Source: Oscillatoriaceae cyanobacterium M33_DOE_052 (GTDB taxonomy: Bacteria > Cyanobacteriota > Cyanobacteriia > Cyanobacteriales > Laspinemataceae). From it: 64,000 nucleotides of DNA. Position numbers and translations under genes: made by a program. The DNA lies in NCBI GenBank assembly GCA_015296065.1, contig DVDU01000071.1:1-64000 (forward strand). Reading direction: 5' to 3'. The notes under the pieces are model-generated. The model saw only the letters and a list, made by a program, of their open reading frames with translations. It was not told where the DNA came from and searched no databases. The first letter of the stretch is position 1, and the number at the start of each line of letters is the position of its first letter. Shown in pieces: positions 8,801-17,849 of this stretch.

Positions 8801-11800
8801 CGGGGGCGGTAGAAGGCATTGCTGTTATTGGTGTAAACAATACCAATGGCACTTGGCAATACAGCATCAACGATGGCACATCCTGGAATCCTTTTGGCGC
8901 CTTATCGGATACCAGTGCCACTCTGCTCAACCCCACTGCCAAAATCCGCTTTGTCCCCGATCCTGACTACAATGGCACCGTTACCAACGGTATCACCTTC
9001 CGCGCCTGGGACCAAACCAGCGGCAGCAACGGTGATGCTGGGGTAAATGTCAGCACTAATGGCACTACCACTGCTTTCAGTACCGCCACGGAAACAGTCA
9101 GCATCATAGTTAACCCAGTCAATGACCTTCCCACATCGGCGGATAGCAGTGTCACTCTGGATGAAGATACCCCCTATACTTTCAAACTGGCTGATTTCCC
9201 GTTTAATGACATTGATGGTGACTCTCTGGCCTCAATTACCATCAGCCAGCTTCCTGGTGCTGGCACCCTCTTATTAGATGGCCAGCCGGTTGCTCCCGGT
9301 CAAGTTATCACCGCTGCGGATATTGCGAAGCTGACTTTTACGCCTGCACCGGATGCCAATGGGGCAAATTACGCTAGTTTCCCATTTACGGTGAACGACG
9401 GTAACGGCAATAGCACCTCTTCTACTATGACTCTGAATGTGACGGCGGTTGACGATCCGCCCACATCAGGGGATAACAGTGTCACTCTCGATGAAGACAG
9501 CACCTATACTTTCAGTGCTGCTGACTTTGCTTTTGCCGACCCCGATGGCGACCCCCTGCAGTCAATTACGATTAGCCAGCTTCCTGGTGCTGGCACTCTG
9601 CTATTAGATGGGGTGGCGGTTGCTCCCGGTCAAGTTATATCAGCGTTGGATATTGCGAAGCTGACTTTTACGCCTGCACCGGATGGGAATGGGACAAATT
9701 ACGCTAATTTCCAGTTTACGGTAACTGACGGTAACGGCAACAGCACGCCTGCTACCATGAGCCTGAATGTGACGGCGGTTAATGATGCTCCCACTTCGGC
9801 GGATAGCAGTGTCACCCTGGATGAAGACACGCCCTATACTTTTAGTGCCGCTGACTTCCCCTTTAATGATGTAGATGGTGACAGCCTACAGTCAATTACC
9901 ATCAGTCAGCTTCCTGGTGCTGGCACCCTCTTATTAGATGGCCAGCCGGTTGCTCCCGGTCAAGTTATCTCCGCTGCGGATATCGCCAAGCTGACTTTTA
10001 CGCCTGCACCGGATGCTAGTGGGGCAAATTACGCTAATTTCCAATTTACGGTTAATGATGGTACAGGGAATAGCACGCCTGCTACCATGAGCCTGAATGT
10101 GACGGCGGTTAATGATGCTCCTACTTCGGCGGATAACACTGTTACTCTGAACGAAGACAGTACCTACAGTTTCAGTGACACTGACTTTGCTTTTACTGAT
10201 ACTGATGGCGGCACTTTCACATCCATCAAAATTACCAGCCTGCCTACGCCGGGAACTTTACAGCTAGATGGTGTTGCGGTTACTACTAACCAAGTTATCC
10301 CCGTAGGGGATATTCCCAAGCTGAGTTTTGCTCCCGTAGCCGATGGGAATGGGATAAATTACGCGAATTTCCAATTTACGGTGAATGATGGTACGGGGGA
10401 TGGCACGACGCCGAACACCATCACTCTGGATGTGACGCCGGTTAATGACAAACCGAGCTTTACTGCGACTAACCCGGCGCATGTCAGCTTTAATGCGGGG
10501 GCACAAAATGTCCAGAATTGGGCGATTTTCAATCCGGGAGCTGCTAATGAAGTGGGGCAAACGGGTACTTATACTGTCAATCCTACCAGTATCACGAACC
10601 CAAGTTTATTTGCGGTGCCTCCGGCTATTGATGCTAATGGCAATCTGAGCTATACTCCGGCGCCTGGGGTTTCTGGCACTTCTGATTTTCAGGTGGTGGT
10701 TCAGGATAACGGTGGGACTGCTAATGGTGGGGTGGATACTTCTGACCTGCAAACTTTCACTATCACAGTTCACCCAGCGGATGCGCCTGTAAATAATGCT
10801 CCCAGCTTCACGGGGAATGCAACTCTGACTCCCCCGGTGGCGCAAGACAGTACCGACCCACCCTCGATGATGGTGAGCAATCTGTTTGGGGGTTTGTTCA
10901 GCGACCCAGATACTGGGGACAGTCTGGGGGGTATTGCTGTGGTTGGTAATGGTGCTGATCCAGTGACGGAAGGGAGTTGGCAATATTCTCCAGATGGTAT
11001 CAACTGGTTTGATATCGGTACGGTGGGGGATGGCGCGAATGCTCTGGCGCTGTCGGCAACCAGTTTTATCCGGTTTTTGCCTGTCCCTGGCTACAATGGC
11101 ACGCCACAGCCTTTGACGGTGCGTGCTGTGGATAATACTTACGGTGGTGGTTTTTCTGGTTTGAACCGGGTCAATATCGATACTTCCAATCCTGGGGGTA
11201 ATAGTCCGATCGCTGGGAGTACGAATAGCATCACTACCAGTGTGGCGGTGTATATTGATGGCACGGATGATGACGACAACCTTAGTGGGGGTGATGGCAA
11301 TGATGCCATTACCGGTGGACCGGGGAATGACACCCTCACAGGTAATGATGGGGATGATGCTGTTGATGGCGGTGATGGTCAAGATACTATCGCTGGTGGA
11401 CCTGGTGATGACAGCCTCAGCGGCAGCAATGATAATGACACGATCGCCGGTGGCGATAATAACGATACTATTTCCGGCGGTAATGGGGATGACAGCCTAG
11501 ATGGTGGCATTGGGGATGACAGCCTCACTGGCGGTGATGGTGATGATACCCTCACTGGCGGTGGCGGTGCGGACACCCTCTCTGGGGGCAATAACGATGA
11601 TGTTTATGTGGTTGACCTTGGTAATGCTCCCGGTACTGTCATCAGTGATGCTAGCGGTAATGACAAGTTGGTTTTGACTGGCGGCACTCTGACGCTGGAT
11701 GATCCACCGGGTGTTCCGGTTATCCGCCAGGACAACAATCTGGTGGTTGACCTGAATGGCAATGGGGTTCAGGATGATGATGTTGATATTGTGATTGTGG

Positions 11801-13104
11801 ACTTTTTCGACCCAGAGGGGGGTCCTGGTTCTGGTTTTATTGAGGAGTTGGGGAATCTGTCGGGGACTGAGGTGGTGAACTCCCTGGGGAATACTACTCC
11901 CCCACCACCACCACCGCCAGAGGAAGAGCCAGGGACTGGGGTGGTGACTCCGGCGAATCCTATAGCCACTGCTAACGACTCCCAAGCGAGTCCAGATATT
12001 GTGGCTCCAGAGATGGACTGCACTTGTCCGACGATTCCGCCACCACCCACGGTTTCTTATGATGTGCCGCCGATGGACCCGCTGCTGGTGGGGGATGATG
12101 TGCTGTTTGGTAATGGTGGCGGCGATGAGCTATGTGGTTATACCGGTAATGATTACCTGCAAGGCAATAGCGGTGGTGATACCATCATTGGTGGCAATGG
12201 CAGCGAAGAGCCGATCGGGGCCAGTGGGGACCAAGATGTTATCTTTGGCAATCCCGGTAATGACATCCTCCAAGGCAGTGAGGGTAAGGATATTATCTAT
12301 GGCGGTCAGGATGATGATATCGTTCACGGTGGCAAGGATGACGACCTGATTTATGGGGACCGTGGCAGTGACACCCTCATGGGAGACCAGGGTAATGATG
12401 TCATGTTCGGTGGCCCTGGCGAACCAGAACTGGCAGACCAAGACGCCACGGACTACCTCTATGGCGGTGCGGGAGATGATTTCCTTTCTGGCAACCAGGG
12501 AGATGATTTCCTCTCTGGCGGTGTGGGGAATGATACTATCTACGGTGGCCAGAATAATGATATTGCTCGCGGCGAGGAGGGTAATGATTTACTCTTTGGC
12601 GATAAGGGCAATGATACTTTCTGTGGCGGCAATGGGGATGATACTCTCTATGGTGGTACTGGTAGTGATATCGGTATCGGCGATAGTGGGGAACAGGATA
12701 AACTCCTCGGCGGTGCTGGCAATGATTTAATCAACGGTAATGAAGGGAACGATAGCATCTGCGGCGGGGATGGTAATGATACCATTTACGGCGGCAAGGA
12801 CGATGACTTGATTGAGGCTCATGCCGGTGATGATTTGATTTTGGGAGATTTGGGTAATGATACGCTTATCGGTGGGTCTGGCAGCGATACTTTTGTGTTG
12901 CGTGCGGGCGCTGGCAGCGATATTATTATCGATTTCACCGATGGGGTGGATTTCTTGAGGTTAAGCGGTGGTTTGACTGTGGCTGACCTGACCATCACCG
13001 GTGATGCCAACGCTACTTTAATCAAGTTCGGCGACGAACTGTTAGCTACTCTTGGTGGGGTAAATTTCTCGTTGATTAATGAGACTGATTTCTCCCTGGT
13101 CTAG
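5878..13104 (+). CDS. Giant DUF4347 / lectin-like / cadherin-like / RTX exoprotein
   Basis: 2408 residues. Order of parts (approximate residues): DUF4347 21-262; a legume-lectin-like beta-sandwich 265-558 (FKNNTTTDPNW, INFDYASYGKTTTNGGDGFS); a DUF11-type repeat 561-682 (DLSITKDDGLTSVDPGDPITYTI); an Ig-like putative-binding repeat 684-773; cadherin-like units to 1640, including four near-identical copies of about 107-112 residues (VTLDEDTPYTFSAADFPF, LPGAGTLLLDGVAVAPGQV); RTX nonapeptides (GGxGxDxLx) at 1797-1905; a proline-rich linker near 2010; a larger RTX block at 2068-2338; and a short C-terminal cap. RTX repeats bind calcium and normally mark type I secretion, so a surface or extracellular adhesive role is likely. 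There is no N-terminal signal peptide. Translated intergenic-type repeats interrupt DUF4347 at residues 79-141 and 240-250. No T1SS genes are nearby. Confidence 0.9.
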   Translation: MSNQSGSKSNLLWAVNKAVNNTTIQRQIVIIDAKISNYQMLAASVEPGTEVVILHPAEDGIEQITTILASGTIQELSLPPSPRLPVSPSGSWGDSATAPLTKEPEKAPLTKEPKKAPLTKGGWGDSATAPLTKGGWGDYSVHIISHGEPGSLQLGNTTLNSQNLSQYTRQLYQWRKALGNSGNLILYGCSVAAGSQGLSFIQQLHRILGSGIAAATTPVGNAALGGSWNLQQIFLPSLEAPLTKGGWGDVHLPFSPEVLEAYPGLFPATFPITESFKNNTTTDPNWILNGIDSNANTGGGIARLTGNGTIDPVGDGWLRLTSPETPPSNAADTGYAIYNESFSSTNGIVINFDYASYGKTTTNGGDGFSFFLFDGSVATPTIGTPPGGLGYANKVATAIVSGASAGLSSGYVGIGFDAFGSFTRQDIGTNTSDPNEWNPVSPGTPNVNNPPATAKNTVALRGNAGAGYPLLEKRQVNTVSAGATIDGVTRANPREVQITIINDFIKVEMDFGTGYQEIFTHNNLFTNNGNPPAQYKLGFSAATGGANNYHEIRNLEVQLPVDLSITKDDGLTSVDPGDPITYTITVSNNDFNIVNGAQIADAFTGISGINWTATYGGGATGPASGTGTFNPTVNLPENATITFTVTGTVTGTTALNSAATITLPATGERDVNEADNTATDPTNVAPIFTSTATATGAQGVAYSYSITTADPNHPTRTITGITLPAWLVIVDNGNGTAELTGTPGAGNVGPQNVVLRVNDGIATNDQSFTIFINGNAPTLTGDGTLPPINEDTTNPPGNTITNLFGGLFTDPDMGDSFNGVAVVGNTANATTEGSWQYSTDGTTWLNIGTVTDGTTALALSVATQLRFLPVADYNGTPPGLGVRALDSGYTAGFTDGATRVNVNTTTNGGSSSISGTIRNLNTTVNPVNDAPVLDNSASMSLTAIDEDVADASNTGTTVADIITSAGGDRITDVDAGAVEGIAVIGVNNTNGTWQYSINDGTSWNPFGALSDTSATLLNPTAKIRFVPDPDYNGTVTNGITFRAWDQTSGSNGDAGVNVSTNGTTTAFSTATETVSIIVNPVNDLPTSADSSVTLDEDTPYTFKLADFPFNDIDGDSLASITISQLPGAGTLLLDGQPVAPGQVITAADIAKLTFTPAPDANGANYASFPFTVNDGNGNSTSSTMTLNVTAVDDPPTSGDNSVTLDEDSTYTFSAADFAFADPDGDPLQSITISQLPGAGTLLLDGVAVAPGQVISALDIAKLTFTPAPDGNGTNYANFQFTVTDGNGNSTPATMSLNVTAVNDAPTSADSSVTLDEDTPYTFSAADFPFNDVDGDSLQSITISQLPGAGTLLLDGQPVAPGQVISAADIAKLTFTPAPDASGANYANFQFTVNDGTGNSTPATMSLNVTAVNDAPTSADNTVTLNEDSTYSFSDTDFAFTDTDGGTFTSIKITSLPTPGTLQLDGVAVTTNQVIPVGDIPKLSFAPVADGNGINYANFQFTVNDGTGDGTTPNTITLDVTPVNDKPSFTATNPAHVSFNAGAQNVQNWAIFNPGAANEVGQTGTYTVNPTSITNPSLFAVPPAIDANGNLSYTPAPGVSGTSDFQVVVQDNGGTANGGVDTSDLQTFTITVHPADAPVNNAPSFTGNATLTPPVAQDSTDPPSMMVSNLFGGLFSDPDTGDSLGGIAVVGNGADPVTEGSWQYSPDGINWFDIGTVGDGANALALSATSFIRFLPVPGYNGTPQPLTVRAVDNTYGGGFSGLNRVNIDTSNPGGNSPIAGSTNSITTSVAVYIDGTDDDDNLSGGDGNDAITGGPGNDTLTGNDGDDAVDGGDGQDTIAGGPGDDSLSGSNDNDTIAGGDNNDTISGGNGDDSLDGGIGDDSLTGGDGDDTLTGGGGADTLSGGNNDDVYVVDLGNAPGTVISDASGNDKLVLTGGTLTLDDPPGVPVIRQDNNLVVDLNGNGVQDDDVDIVIVDFFDPEGGPGSGFIEELGNLSGTEVVNSLGNTTPPPPPPPEEEPGTGVVTPANPIATANDSQASPDIVAPEMDCTCPTIPPPPTVSYDVPPMDPLLVGDDVLFGNGGGDELCGYTGNDYLQGNSGGDTIIGGNGSEEPIGASGDQDVIFGNPGNDILQGSEGKDIIYGGQDDDIVHGGKDDDLIYGDRGSDTLMGDQGNDVMFGGPGEPELADQDATDYLYGGAGDDFLSGNQGDDFLSGGVGNDTIYGGQNNDIARGEEGNDLLFGDKGNDTFCGGNGDDTLYGGTGSDIGIGDSGEQDKLLGGAGNDLINGNEGNDSICGGDGNDTIYGGKDDDLIEAHAGDDLILGDLGNDTLIGGSGSDTFVLRAGAGSDIIIDFTDGVDFLRLSGGLTVADLTITGDANATLIKFGDELLATLGGVNFSLINETDFSLV
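6110..6300. repeat. Translated repeat insert in DUF4347 (CCCCGTCTC tract plus CCAAGGGGGGTTGGGGGGAT units)
   Basis: A CCCCGTCTC tract (6112-6145) is followed by several copies of the palindromic unit GCCCCCCTGACCAAGG.../TTGGGGGGATTC up to about 6295. Another copy lies at 6595-6626 in the same gene. The frame stays open and encodes repeats of APLTKGGWGD or APLTKEPKK. The units look like a dispersed repeat rather than part of the domain. Confidence 0.85.
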
Positions 13105-13591
13105 CTACCTTTACTGGCATAGCATTTGGGATTTACTTCCCAATGCTATGCCATTTTTGGCTAAAGCCCAACTACAAAACTTCTTTTGGGCTGAACGCCA
13201 AGGATTTAAACAAGTTCGGAGTTGGGCTTTAGCCATCCTGAATAGGTTGTCTTTTTTTTGGGTTAAAGCCCAACTACAAACCTCAGTATATTTAAGTGGG
13301 TTTTTCAAAATTTTAGACTGATTCAGATTAAATTTTGTGATAATATTATGATGTTAATATTATCACAAAATTATGCAAATTATATGTAATCAGTTGCAAA
13401 TTGCTGGTTAATTATCAAAAAATCAACAAGGGTTAAAAAATCACTGTAGGGTGGGGCAGAAGGAGGAAAGATCGGGTAGATTGTACAATGGGGGGACAAA
13501 GCAATCAAAACAAGCTGGTGACGGGGGGATGGGGGGGGATGGAGAAAAACTACAGAGGCACTGCAGGCACAGAGGAAACAGAGGAAGCAAA
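13105..13591. repeat. Gap with TTGGGCTTTAGCCCAACTAC repeats and an 18-bp perfect palindrome
   Basis: Three copies of a GGGCTAAAGCCCAACTAC-type element lie at about 13157-13175, 13218-13236 and 13259-13277, in both orientations. The same family is at about 42975-43060 and 60227-60250. A perfect stem-loop follows at 13331-13372. Positions 13442-13560 contain a purine-rich stretch leading to the phosphatase gene. No gene is seen. Confidence 0.7.
13331..13372. other. Perfect 18-bp inverted repeat, 6-nt spacer
   Basis: The left arm AATTTTGTGATAATATTA and right arm TAATATTATCACAAAATT are exact reverse complements around TGATGT. The stem is nearly all A/T with two C/G pairs per arm, and no U-tract of terminator type follows. 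It lies 226 bp after the giant gene and 220 bp before the phosphatase start. It may be an operator, a transcript 3' end or a repeat remnant. Confidence 0.8.
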
Positions 13592-15946
13592 ATGCAAAGT
13601 CTGGAAGCGGCAACTATCTACTGCCCTAACTACAACTGTCAAACTCCCAACCCGGAAACGCACAAGTTTTGTCATAAATGCCGCACCCCTTTGCCAAAAC
13701 GCTTCCTGCGGGCTCTGGGAGCGGCGGTGGACAAGTATCGTCCAGGAGAAAAAATCGCCCAGAGGTATGTAGTGAAGGGCGATCGGGTGCTGCTGGATAC
13801 GAAACCAGGTTTTTTGCCGGAAATCACCGAAGATATTCCCGCTCACATCCTCCCCTATCTGAGACTATTCCCCTATCGCCTGCATATTCCCCAAGCCTAT
13901 GGCTATCTCCTAGAGGACAAAAATGCTTCTGGACAACAGGGCCAAATCTGGCTCCTGGAGCAAGCCCCGATTTTCCCGGACTTCACGGAAAATACTGCAC
14001 CACAAGCGGGTCAACTGATGCCGACTTTAATGGATATGTGGCGGGACGCTGCACCGATACGGCAGTTAAACTGGCTGTGGCAAATTGCCCAACTGTGGCA
14101 ACCTTGCACCGATGAAGGGGTGGCGGGTTCTTTTTTGACTCTGGGACTATTGCGGGTGGATGGGCCGATTTTGCGTTTGCTAGAGCTACCTCTGGATACC
14201 AAGACGCCGCAGATTTCCCAACTGGGTTCGGTATGGTCGAAATTGATTCCCACGGCGCAACCGCTGGTGACTCCTTACCTGGAAAAACTCTGCGAGCAGC
14301 TCACTAACGGGGAAGTGACAGAGAGTCAACAGTTAATGACGTTGCTCGATCGGGGAATGGCTTTATGCGCTACGGGACAATCTCGCACGTACTCGGTGGC
14401 GACGCGCACGGATACGGGACCGTCTCGCTCTCGGAATGAGGATGCTTGTTTCCCGCTGTCGAATTCTGTCACTAGGAGCGGGCCGGGAAAGGAATCTTTG
14501 GCGATCGTCTGTGATGGTATTGGTGGTCACGAAGGGGGTAATGTCGCCTCGCAATTGGCGATCGAAGCGGTGCAAAAACACCTGCAGCAGAGATACTCCC
14601 CAGAGGCCAATTTTCACCCTGATTCTCTCATCCGCGAGCTAGAAATCGCCACCGCTGCGGCTAATGACCTGATTTGCCAGAAAAACGACGCCCAAAATAA
14701 ACAGGGACGCCAGCGCATGGGCACCACTTTGGTAATGTCTCTGGCGCATGGTCACGAAATCTACCTCACCCATGTAGGCGACTCCCGCGCCTATTGGATC
14801 ACAACCACCGGTTGCCGTCAAGTCACCCTCGATGATGATTTGGCATCCCGAGAGGTGCGATTGGGTTATGCTCTGTATCGAGACGCCCTGCACCAAGCGG
14901 CATCCGGTTCTTTGGTGCAGGCTCTGGGAATGGGGCCATCAAGCAATCTCCACCCCACCGTAGGCCGATTTACGGTAGATGAAGATTCCCTACTGCTGCT
15001 ATGTTCCGACGGTTTGAGCGATAACGATCGCATCGACCAATACTGGGAAAGGTCAATCTTGCCCGCCTTAGATGGCAAGCTGTCCCTAGAAGAGGCAGTA
15101 ACGCGGCTGATTGATTTGGGCAATTACTACAATGGCCACGATAATGTCACCGTGGCCCTGATTCGCTGCCAGGTGCAGCCGCAACCCCAAACTACTGTCA
15201 CCCCAGCGGCGATGCTGGCCTTGTTAAATGATGTGCCGACAGCAATGATGCCACCAATGGCCGGAGCTGATGAAGATACAATGCAGCCTGCAACGATCGG
15301 GTTGCCATCTGCTGCCCCAACCCAAGTGGCGAAACCCCCGAGGCAGTCAACTTCTGCGCTGGTGTGGCTGGGAGTTATCTTGGTCCTGCTGTTGGGAATG
15401 GGAGCGGCAGCATTTGGGTTCAAAGACCCAATCATCGAGTATTTAAAAGCTCAGGGGATAAATATGCCTGGGATAGACGTGGAGACAAACCCAAATCCCT
15501 CCCCTGACGCGAGTACACCACCGGAGCCAGTGGCTTCTGTGGCACCGACAACTACTCCCACCCCCCAACCCCCCACCCCGCCAATTCCCAAAGAGGGTGA
15601 TTTTGCCGTGGTAGAAAAGCCCGATGTGGTCTGGCGCGACCAACCAGCGACCACCGGCAAGACTGCTAACATTGCCCCTAATACGATCGTCCAGGTAGCC
15701 GCGATTTCGCCACTAAATGAGGGAGAAACTGTCTGGGTGCGGCTGCAAGATTGCACCTCTGGGGGTAGTACCAATAATAAAGTAGGTTGGATTCCCGCCG
15801 AAACCTGGTCAAAATTGCTCCGGCCAATTTCTAACCCCTCTCCCCAACAGCAGGGTAGTTGTCAACCCAAATCCGCATCACCATCAACGGTAACGCCTTC
15901 GCCATCCCCGTCGGCGGAAAAACCGGGTTCCCGTTCCCCAAACTAG
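13592..15946 (+). CDS. Zinc-ribbon PP2C-type Ser/Thr phosphatase, membrane-anchored
   Basis: 784 residues from the ATG at 13592, preceded by GAGGAAG; an in-frame ATG at 13451 is possible but lacks homology-like sequence. The N-terminus carries a Cys4 ribbon C-x4-C-x10-C-x2-C at residues 11-30. A PP2C metal-dependent phosphatase domain spans about 267-530, with RSRNEDA, the metal-binding DGIGGHEGG near 306, GDSRAY, LCSDGLSD and GHDNVTVALI. One transmembrane helix follows at about 589-611 (LVWLGVILVLLLGMGAAAFG), then a Pro/Thr-rich linker and a C-terminal SH3-like domain at about 670-745 (VWVRLQDC..VGWIPAETW). It probably dephosphorylates Ser/Thr proteins at the membrane, with the SH3-like part outside. 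The kinase at 31435 has the same type of N-terminal ribbon. Confidence 0.9.
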   Translation: MQSLEAATIYCPNYNCQTPNPETHKFCHKCRTPLPKRFLRALGAAVDKYRPGEKIAQRYVVKGDRVLLDTKPGFLPEITEDIPAHILPYLRLFPYRLHIPQAYGYLLEDKNASGQQGQIWLLEQAPIFPDFTENTAPQAGQLMPTLMDMWRDAAPIRQLNWLWQIAQLWQPCTDEGVAGSFLTLGLLRVDGPILRLLELPLDTKTPQISQLGSVWSKLIPTAQPLVTPYLEKLCEQLTNGEVTESQQLMTLLDRGMALCATGQSRTYSVATRTDTGPSRSRNEDACFPLSNSVTRSGPGKESLAIVCDGIGGHEGGNVASQLAIEAVQKHLQQRYSPEANFHPDSLIRELEIATAAANDLICQKNDAQNKQGRQRMGTTLVMSLAHGHEIYLTHVGDSRAYWITTTGCRQVTLDDDLASREVRLGYALYRDALHQAASGSLVQALGMGPSSNLHPTVGRFTVDEDSLLLLCSDGLSDNDRIDQYWERSILPALDGKLSLEEAVTRLIDLGNYYNGHDNVTVALIRCQVQPQPQTTVTPAAMLALLNDVPTAMMPPMAGADEDTMQPATIGLPSAAPTQVAKPPRQSTSALVWLGVILVLLLGMGAAAFGFKDPIIEYLKAQGINMPGIDVETNPNPSPDASTPPEPVASVAPTTTPTPQPPTPPIPKEGDFAVVEKPDVVWRDQPATTGKTANIAPNTIVQVAAISPLNEGETVWVRLQDCTSGGSTNNKVGWIPAETWSKLLRPISNPSPQQQGSCQPKSASPSTVTPSPSPSAEKPGSRSPN

Positions 15947-16105
15947 GGGCTCGTATTTGACGGAGGAAATCCGCAAGAAACCCGGTTTCTAACGGGATCC
16001 TCCAAGTGATAAGTGACACAGGAGAAAGGACAAAGAACAAATTTACTGGCGGATTGAGGTTCCTGCAAGCTAGAATTCAGGGTAAAATCGGCGTTTTGGA
16101 AAAAA

Positions 16106-16624
16106 ATGATGCCTTTTACTCGTTCTCGCAGCCTTGTAGCAGCTTGCGCTCTGGTTTTGTTACTTTTCTTAACAAGTTGTGGCGGGGGAAAGTCTCAGCC
16201 TTCCCGGTGGGATAATGCTCAGCAGCAGACTACTTCTCGGCCCACCGCTAAGCCGACGACGAAGCCCCAATCTGGGGGTAAATTTAATAAATTCTTCCCT
16301 TCTGCTAGTGGCGAATACCAGTTAGTATTCGCTCAAGAAAAAACCGGCTTTGCGGAAGCGAAGTTGAAAAAAGGTGGTCAGGAAGTGGCAACCCTATCGA
16401 TTAACGATGTGGCCAATAACGCCAGTGCCGTGAATAAATTCAAGCAAAGTGCGAAAAAAATCGGGAGTTATCCGGCGGTAAACCAGGGGAGTACCATTAC
16501 AGCAATTCTGGTAGGTAATCGCTACCAGGTGAAGGCGATATCCAAGGGAGCCTCGTTTACGGCTGCCGATCGAGAACAGTGGCTGCAAAAATTTAAACTT
16601 AGCGGTCTATCCAGCCTCAAATAA
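16106..16624 (+). CDS. Putative lipoprotein, unknown function
   Basis: 172 residues. The N-terminus is a classical lipoprotein signal (RSRSLVAACALVLLLFLTSC followed by GGG), with the lipobox Cys near residue 25. A low-complexity Thr/Pro/Lys linker (PTAKPTTKPQSGG) precedes a small C-terminal domain of about 110 residues (EYQLVFAQEKTGFAEAKLKK) that I do not recognise. It should be anchored in the outer leaflet of a membrane facing the periplasm. Two ATGs (16106, 16109) are equivalent starts. It follows the phosphatase by 160 bp; a PP2C link is possible but unsupported. Confidence 0.75.
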   Translation: MMPFTRSRSLVAACALVLLLFLTSCGGGKSQPSRWDNAQQQTTSRPTAKPTTKPQSGGKFNKFFPSASGEYQLVFAQEKTGFAEAKLKKGGQEVATLSINDVANNASAVNKFKQSAKKIGSYPAVNQGSTITAILVGNRYQVKAISKGASFTAADREQWLQKFKLSGLSSLK

Positions 16625-16690
16625 CCATCATCCGCTCGCCATCTAGGCAATAATCCCACAAAAACTCATTAAAAAAAGGAGCCTTGAAAA

Positions 16691-17578
16691 GTGGCTAAAT
16701 CGATTTTTGAGTTGGTAGATGCCCTACCAGCAGATAATATGACCGTCAAAACCTTGCGCGCCCTGGATTTTGTGGTGCCGGGGCAGTGGGAAAATATCAT
16801 CGGCTTTGACAACACAATTCGGGTTGTCACTGGGTTTGACGATGAGGATTTGATTCAGCAGGTAGGAGAGCGAGCCATTGCTCTGTATAACGACAAATCC
16901 CAAGGCTATCAGCGAGCTATGTGGCTGTACCAAACGGTGGATAACTTCGATAGCGCCTTGGGAGCAGCCGCTTTGGCGAACCGAGTGGGTGAGAGTATCC
17001 CCCTGTTGGGCTTCTTAAACCGGGTGACTCCGAAGCCAGACAAAGCTCAAACGATCGACTTGGCCATCAAAGTGGTGGTAGAGTTATTGGCCTTCTGCCA
17101 AATTAACGGCATTCCGGGGGACAGCATCGGTGATTTTGTCGGCTCTCTGGCAGACTATGGCGGCGAATCTCTGATGCGTCTGGCGGCTCTGGTGTCCATT
17201 GATGGTTTGTTGCCCCTCGGACCGGATTTCATCCAAAAGGTCCTTGATACGATTGGTGGTCTCAGCACTGGTGATTTGGAGGCCAACCCAGTTTTTGGCA
17301 GTATCAGCGAAGCTATTCCCGGAGGAAGTACCTCGGGCAAGTTGGGCTTTATTGGCGAGGCAGTTGGTTCGGTGTCTGGGTGGATGGGCGATTTTGTGGC
17401 CGATCGGGGTTTATCCCCAGCACTGATTATGAACAACCTCAAAGGTTTTATCGAATTCAGCGACGATAAGCTGGACTATGTGGCGGCGTTCCTAGATATG
17501 ACCACCAACTACTACGAGCATACCGGGACGCAAACTCTGGCCCGCCGCTTGCTGGAACGGGCAATGGCGGAGATTTAA
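16691..17578 (+). CDS. Conserved-looking hypothetical protein
   Basis: 295 residues, starting at a GTG with a strong ribosome-binding site (AAAGGAG, 9 nt upstream). The translation is well-behaved and mainly helical (SIFELVDALPADNMTVKTL, YQRAMWLYQTVDNFDSALG, LLGFLNRVTPKPDKAQTIDL), with no signal peptide and no clear transmembrane helix. A glycine-rich loop occurs in the middle (IPGGSTSGKLGFIGEAVGS). I do not recognise the family. Codon use matches its neighbours, so it is very likely a real gene. It precedes the DUF2996-like gene on the same strand with a 270-bp repeat-containing gap. Confidence 0.75.
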   Translation: MAKSIFELVDALPADNMTVKTLRALDFVVPGQWENIIGFDNTIRVVTGFDDEDLIQQVGERAIALYNDKSQGYQRAMWLYQTVDNFDSALGAAALANRVGESIPLLGFLNRVTPKPDKAQTIDLAIKVVVELLAFCQINGIPGDSIGDFVGSLADYGGESLMRLAALVSIDGLLPLGPDFIQKVLDTIGGLSTGDLEANPVFGSISEAIPGGSTSGKLGFIGEAVGSVSGWMGDFVADRGLSPALIMNNLKGFIEFSDDKLDYVAAFLDMTTNYYEHTGTQTLARRLLERAMAEI

Positions 17579-17849
17579 TTTGGGTCATTAGTCATTTGTC
17601 CAAAGTCACTTGTCCCTTGACTGACGGACTTTTGGACAAATGACTTGGGACTTGGGACTTGAGACTTGGGATTAGTGTAAGATTGATTCCAGGTTGATGG
17701 CGATGCTCCCGATCGGGTTGTTTTCTGTACATCGCCATCAACCCCAGTCCTTCTCCGTGCCCTCACCCCCAACCCCCAAAGGGGGGCGGGGGGTAGGACA
17801 AGGGGAGAGGAGCGAAAAATAAATAATTAATCTCACCCCAAGCGCGTTC
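17579..17849. repeat. Gap with GACTTTTGGACAAATGACTT-type and CCCCAACCCCC palindromic repeats
   Basis: Positions 17582-17672 contain GTCATTTGTCC/GGACAAATGAC-type units forming an imperfect inverted repeat. Positions 17760-17812 carry the CCCTCACCCCCAACCCCC...GGGGAGAGG element. Both families recur throughout the window. No gene is seen. Confidence 0.75.

Noticed and set aside
10606-11985. Long antisense reading frames over the cadherin-like and RTX region of the giant gene
   Set aside because: They mirror the repetitive, GC-biased codons of the plus-strand gene and have low-complexity composition without family features.
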